In this document: positions 60,667-64,000 of the stretch, one piece after another
Layout of the letters: each line of letters starts with the position of its first letter
How positions within the stretch are numbered: the stretch's first letter is position 1
DNA from: Artemisia argyi
Lineage: Eukaryota; Streptophyta; Magnoliopsida; Asterales; Asteraceae
Assembly: GCA_030686995.1 (NCBI GenBank)
Contig: CM060692.1
Span: forward strand, 15,047,465 to 15,111,464
Direction of reading: 5' to 3'
Length of the DNA: 64,000 nucleotides
The notes under the pieces: model-generated
The model's input: the letters and a program-made list of their open reading frames with translations, nothing else
The model's database searches: none
What the model was told of the DNA's origin: nothing
Position numbers and translations under genes: made by a program

Positions 60667-60854
60667 ATTACTACGTAATTGCTAAAGAGAAGTGATTTGG
60701 AGGTCTAAAAATATACTTAAATTAATGATGAAAACTGTGTGGCATCATTTTGTTGGCTGCAACCAAATGACCCATTTTTACACAAATCAAAAGGATCATG
60801 TCACACAGTTTTAGGCATGAAATTATGAACATCTTAGCCTCCCAATTATTTTCC

Positions 60855-61275
60855 TAGCGGCGTAGCTATGTGGGGGGGGGGGGGGGGGGGGGGGGTAAGG
60901 TGGGCCATGACCCACCCACAAAACCTTAATAGTGAATATATGTGTTGTAGTCCCGAGCCCAATTTACTATTGTATATTATATTTAATTCACCTATAAACT
61001 AGATATCTCTTTATTTCTTTATGTACTTAATCCCTCATCCATTCATCAATCCGCATTAAGTCCTATATCTAAGAATTTTGGTTCAAATTCATTTTTAGAT
61101 GATTTTGGTTATACGGGTGAGTGTCGTGTGCAACTAAAGTGTTGAATAACAAATATGTTGCAACTTTTTTACATAGTTATATATCATACTCCGCAATCAT
61201 TTGTGTTCCTTTCTAACATGCAGGTGTCTTTTAAATTTTTTTGGCCCCCCTTGAAAAGAATTCATGGCTACGCCT
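60855..61275. repeat. Inverted-repeat remnant with GGCGTAGCTATG ends and a G24 tract
   Basis: GGCGTAGCTATG at the left is matched by CATGGCTACGCC at the right with one mismatch. A run of 24 G follows the left end at 60872-60895 and CCCCCC occurs near the right end. Non-coding. Confidence 0.45.
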
Positions 61276-61589
61276 CTGTATTTTCCATTGCGAAATAATC
61301 AAATAATATTTCTTTTGCTTTTGAAAACCTGTTTTTACTTTTTACTATAATAAATTCTTTAAGCTTTATTGAACATCTAAGAGATTTGCTAATAACTGCT
61401 CAGTGACTATTTTTTAGACGTAACTAAATGCATTTTAAAGATGGTTAATATACCCAAATTTTAATTTTAAATTAAAAATGTATTTAATATCTAAAGGGCT
61501 TACGTCTCAATAATACTTATAGTTGTGTGAGAAACTCCCCCAACCAAAATGGTTGTGTGTTCAAATCCTACTTACGCAATGTGAGATAG

Positions 61590-62036
61590 TTTGTGGTTTG
61601 TATATATATCGTTTCGGTTATCTGGTTATTCGGTTCGGTTTGTTTGGTTAATTTTTTTTGGGTCAAACCGAAAACCGAATCGAACCGAACCGAATTCAAA
61701 TTTGGTTCAACCGAACCGAAAACCGAACCGAATAACCCGAATTACATAATTTTAATTATTTTTTCATTTAATTATATATATTTTTAGAATTTTTTTTTCA
61801 AGCTTAATAATGTTATATTTATACTAAAAAAGACTTTTAGAGATTATTTTTATATATAAATACATAAAAAATATAAATATTTATATATTTTTGGTTTTCG
61901 GTTTTCATTGCCAAACTCATTTCCAAACCGTTAACCGAATATTTAGTTCGGTTCGGTTCGATTTTAATCAATTCGGTTCGGTTCATTTTCGGTTTTCGGT
62001 TACTATGGATATTACCCGATCCGTGAACACCCCTAA
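61590..62036. repeat. CGGTTCGGTT-rich repeat
   Basis: Dense runs of AACCGAA on one side (61660-61740) and TTCGGTT on the other (61895-62010) form a long imperfect inverted repeat. It ends at GTGAACACCCCTAA. It looks like a dispersed non-coding repeat of unknown class. Confidence 0.5.
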
Positions 62037-62255
62037 CTCAAACTATACGTTATTCACACATTAAAAGGAGCACCCGTTAGCAAATCCTAAAGTTTAATGA
62101 TAACACAAAAGAAACATCATTAAAGAAATTGGCCAAAACCACGTACATTTTCTTGTTTATATTTTTAAGAATGTTTGTGTCTTTGCCTTTTTTGGTAAAC
62201 AAAAATATCTATGTTTAACAGTGAAAGTGGTGAACTGAAAGAGATCTTAAATTAA

Positions 62256-62925
62256 GGCCATGTTTGGTTTGTTGCTAGGAATGACAATGGGTATCGGATT
62301 AAATATGGAGTAGAATGACATTGGATATGAAAACGTGTATGATTATGATTGTTTATGTTTAGATGATAAAATATGGTATGAAAAAGTGTATAGATATTTG
62401 AGTTTTGTAATGAAAAAAAGAGGGATTCACAGGAATGGATTTCATATACACCAAATTGGTGTGTAATGAATCTATTACTATGACTAGAACGGTACCCGCA
62501 CAATGCGGCGGCGGGTACCTGTGACTATATTTTGCGTTATTCGGTTATTCGGTTACACATTTAGTTGTCTTTATGCTTTATAAGTAAAAATGATAGAGAT
62601 GGTTAAGCTAAATAATTTTAGTTTAAACAATCAACCTGCTTACTAACAAACTTCCTAACTAAATTGTTTCTAACAAACTTTCTAACCAACTTGCTTCCTA
62701 ACAAACTTCATAACCAACCTGCTTCCTAAACAATTAATTTTGAAATATTTTCATAATAAGAAAGTAAAAGTCTAAATTTTAAGCATTTCTAATTATAAAA
62801 TAGTCTCAAATGCATTATATAGTAGTATAGATATACCCACTTTATTACTGAGCCACAAAACAAACACCATTAATGACTTTTAAAGTCATGGTCTCATTTC
62901 TATAGTATGTAACCAAACGGCCCGT
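62256..62925. mobile_element. MITE-like element split by a Helitron
   Basis: The left end GGCCATGTTTGGTTTG and right end GTAACCAAACGGCCC are inverted partners (TTTGG/CCAAA with GGCC/GGCC). The two halves join across the nested Helitron at 62484-62831. Confidence 0.5.
62484..62831 (-). mobile_element. Non-autonomous Helitron, 348 bp
   Basis: On the minus strand it starts with TCTATACTACTATATAATGC after an A. It ends with a GC-rich hairpin (GGTACCCGCC..GCGGGTACC) followed by GTTCTAG and then T. TC start, hairpin, CTAG end and insertion between A and T are the Helitron hallmarks. No coding capacity. Confidence 0.75.
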
Positions 62926-63052
62926 GACACTTCTATTCTACTGTAGAGATTGATAAGATATTATTAAATAACATGGCCAATTGACATCTACATGCATGTC
63001 GACGTTCATGCACAATTTAACATTGTCTATCACCCTCTTGCACCTATATGGC

Positions 63053-63062
63053 TATATATAAA
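63053..63062 (+). promoter_or_regulatory. TATA box of the proline-rich protein gene
   Basis: GCTATATATAAACCC lies 75-84 bp upstream of the ATG, a normal distance for a plant gene with a short leader. Confidence 0.7.
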
Positions 63063-63136
63063 CCCTTGAAACCCCTTATTCCATATTCACTCTTCAACTA
63101 GTCATAAGAAGCTAATTTTAAGTTTCTCACTTAGAG

Positions 63137-63688
63137 ATGGTTTCAAAGAGCAATGCTTCACTAGCTTTCTTTCTAGCTCTCAATCTTCTTTTTTTTGCCA
63201 CAGTTAGTGGCTGTACATGTGAAACTCCTACGATCCCCAAGCCAAAACCCAAACCTACACCAAAACCAACACCAACAACACCAACACCGAAACCAACGCC
63301 AACACCGAAACCAACACCACCAACACCAAAACCAACACCAACACCGAAACCAACGCCAACACCGAAACCAACACCACCAACACCAAAACCAACACCAACA
63401 CCGAAACCAACACCAAAGCCAGGTATGGCTACTTGCCCTAAAGACATCTTGAAACTAGGGGTGTGTGCAAAGTTGCTTGGTGGGTTGGTTGGAGTCGTAG
63501 TTGGTTCTCCACCTGTTAAGCCATGTTGCACCCTTATCCAAGGCCTTGCTGACACTGAAGCCGCAATTTGCCTATGCACAGCCATTAAAGCTAATGTTTT
63601 GGGGATCAACCTTAACGTGCCTGTCTCTCTTAGCTTGCTTCTTAATGTCTGTGGTAAGAAAGTCCCAAATGGCTTTAAGTGTGCCTAA
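63137..63688 (+). CDS. Hybrid proline-rich protein (HyPRP), eight-cysteine-motif family
   Basis: 183 residues, intact. Residues 1-25 are a secretion signal ([19 protein letters not shown]). Residues 31-95 are a proline-rich stretch of KPTP and KPTPPTP units. Residues 98-183 are the eight-cysteine domain with Cys at 100, 110, 130, 131, 145, 147, 172 and 182, in the C..C..CC..CXC..C..C order of the lipid-transfer/seed-storage superfamily (Hydrophobic_seed type, as in EARLI1 and DC2.15-like proteins). These are secreted cell-wall or plasma-membrane-associated proteins linked to development and to cold or pathogen responses. The exact role of this copy cannot be read from sequence. The proline-rich DNA is itself repetitive, so its length may vary between alleles. 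Confidence 0.93.
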   Translation: MVSKSNASLAFFLALNLLFFATVSGCTCETPTIPKPKPKPTPKPTPTTPTPKPTPTPKPTPPTPKPTPTPKPTPTPKPTPPTPKPTPTPKPTPKPGMATCPKDILKLGVCAKLLGGLVGVVVGSPPVKPCCTLIQGLADTEAAICLCTAIKANVLGINLNVPVSLSLLLNVCGKKVPNGFKCA

Positions 63689-63874
63689 GTTAATCAAGAT
63701 ATGTGGTTCTCTTGATTTTGTTAAGTTATCGATCTTCTGATCTTATTACGTACGTATAGTAAGAGCTTAGATGTAAAGGCTCTCGTGGTTACATTTCGTT
63801 TATGTGCTTTCTGTTATTGATATCATGATTAGATCGAAAGGAATCATGTTCTATATTTGTAACAGTTTGTGGAA

Positions 63875-63880
63875 AATAAA
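63875..63880 (+). terminator. Polyadenylation signal of the proline-rich protein gene
   Basis: AATAAA, 187 bp after the stop codon, in an AT-rich 3' region that also contains TTGTAACAG-like motifs. No gene is seen after it up to the window end. Confidence 0.6.
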
Positions 63881-64000
63881 AGCAATTTTGTTTTAAATAT
63901 TCTAGAATTATTAGAACTTTAGAAAAATGTTACTGAGATCGGCCAACTACATTATTTCCTTTAAGCACATGCATGGCCAAGAAAACTCTACTGTGAATCG

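Larger units (their letters stand above)
57820..63136. other. Gene-poor region with short repeats
   Basis: No credible protein-coding gene in 5.3 kb. Short elements listed separately lie at 57972-58448, 60424-60666, 60855-61275, 61590-62036 and 62256-62925. The stretch 58460-60420 shows nothing beyond AT-rich sequence. Confidence 0.55.

Noticed and set aside
63127..63609. Glycine/valine-rich ORF opposite the proline-rich protein gene
   Set aside because: It mirrors the repetitive proline codons on the other strand. The sense frame has a signal peptide and the eight-cysteine motif.

Overview
The window is plant nuclear DNA: AT-rich, with GT..AG introns, plant gene families and dense nested transposons. 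The retroelement proteins resemble what I remember from Asteraceae. That is recollection, not a search, so the family assignment is an inference.

Positions 1-29392 are a stack of nested LTR retrotransposons, all on the minus strand. The oldest is a decayed Ty1/copia element (copia-2: gag and pol with stops and a frameshift, 5' LTR 28272-29392). A Ty3/gypsy chromovirus-like element inserted into its 3' non-coding part (internal region 10865-17450, 5' LTR 17451-22843, 3' LTR ending at 10864). The gypsy 5' LTR later received a solo LTR of the copia-2 family (18680-19806, 5-bp duplication GTATA). The gypsy 3' LTR was split by a second copia element (copia-1: gag and pol nearly open, 5' LTR 9405-9806) that runs off the left edge.

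Positions 29393-32063 are intergenic with a MITE. Positions 32067-48774 form one complete 16.7-kb CACTA (En/Spm) transposon. It has CACTACAACA ends, a 3-bp ACT duplication and subterminal palindromes at both ends. On the minus strand it carries a TNP2-type transposase gene and a second transposase-like gene. A large intron of the second gene holds a degenerate non-LTR retroelement with an unusual plan: C2H2 finger, reverse transcriptase, CCHC knuckle, then a restriction-like endonuclease motif. The other half of the CACTA carries 21 copies of a 41-bp repeat directly upstream of a TATA box and a GRF-type zinc-finger ORF, and a 139-residue ORF facing it.

From 48778 on, the sequence is more gene-like: a Helitron 3' end, an intact F-box gene (51171-52298), a broken cytosolic glutamyl-tRNA synthetase pseudogene (53574-57819) whose first exon is interrupted by a 1.3-kb TRIM-like LTR element, several short TIR-type repeats, a 348-bp Helitron nested in a MITE, and an intact hybrid proline-rich protein gene (63137-63688).

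Most coding capacity is transposon-derived. The two genes that look functional for the host are the F-box gene and the proline-rich protein gene.
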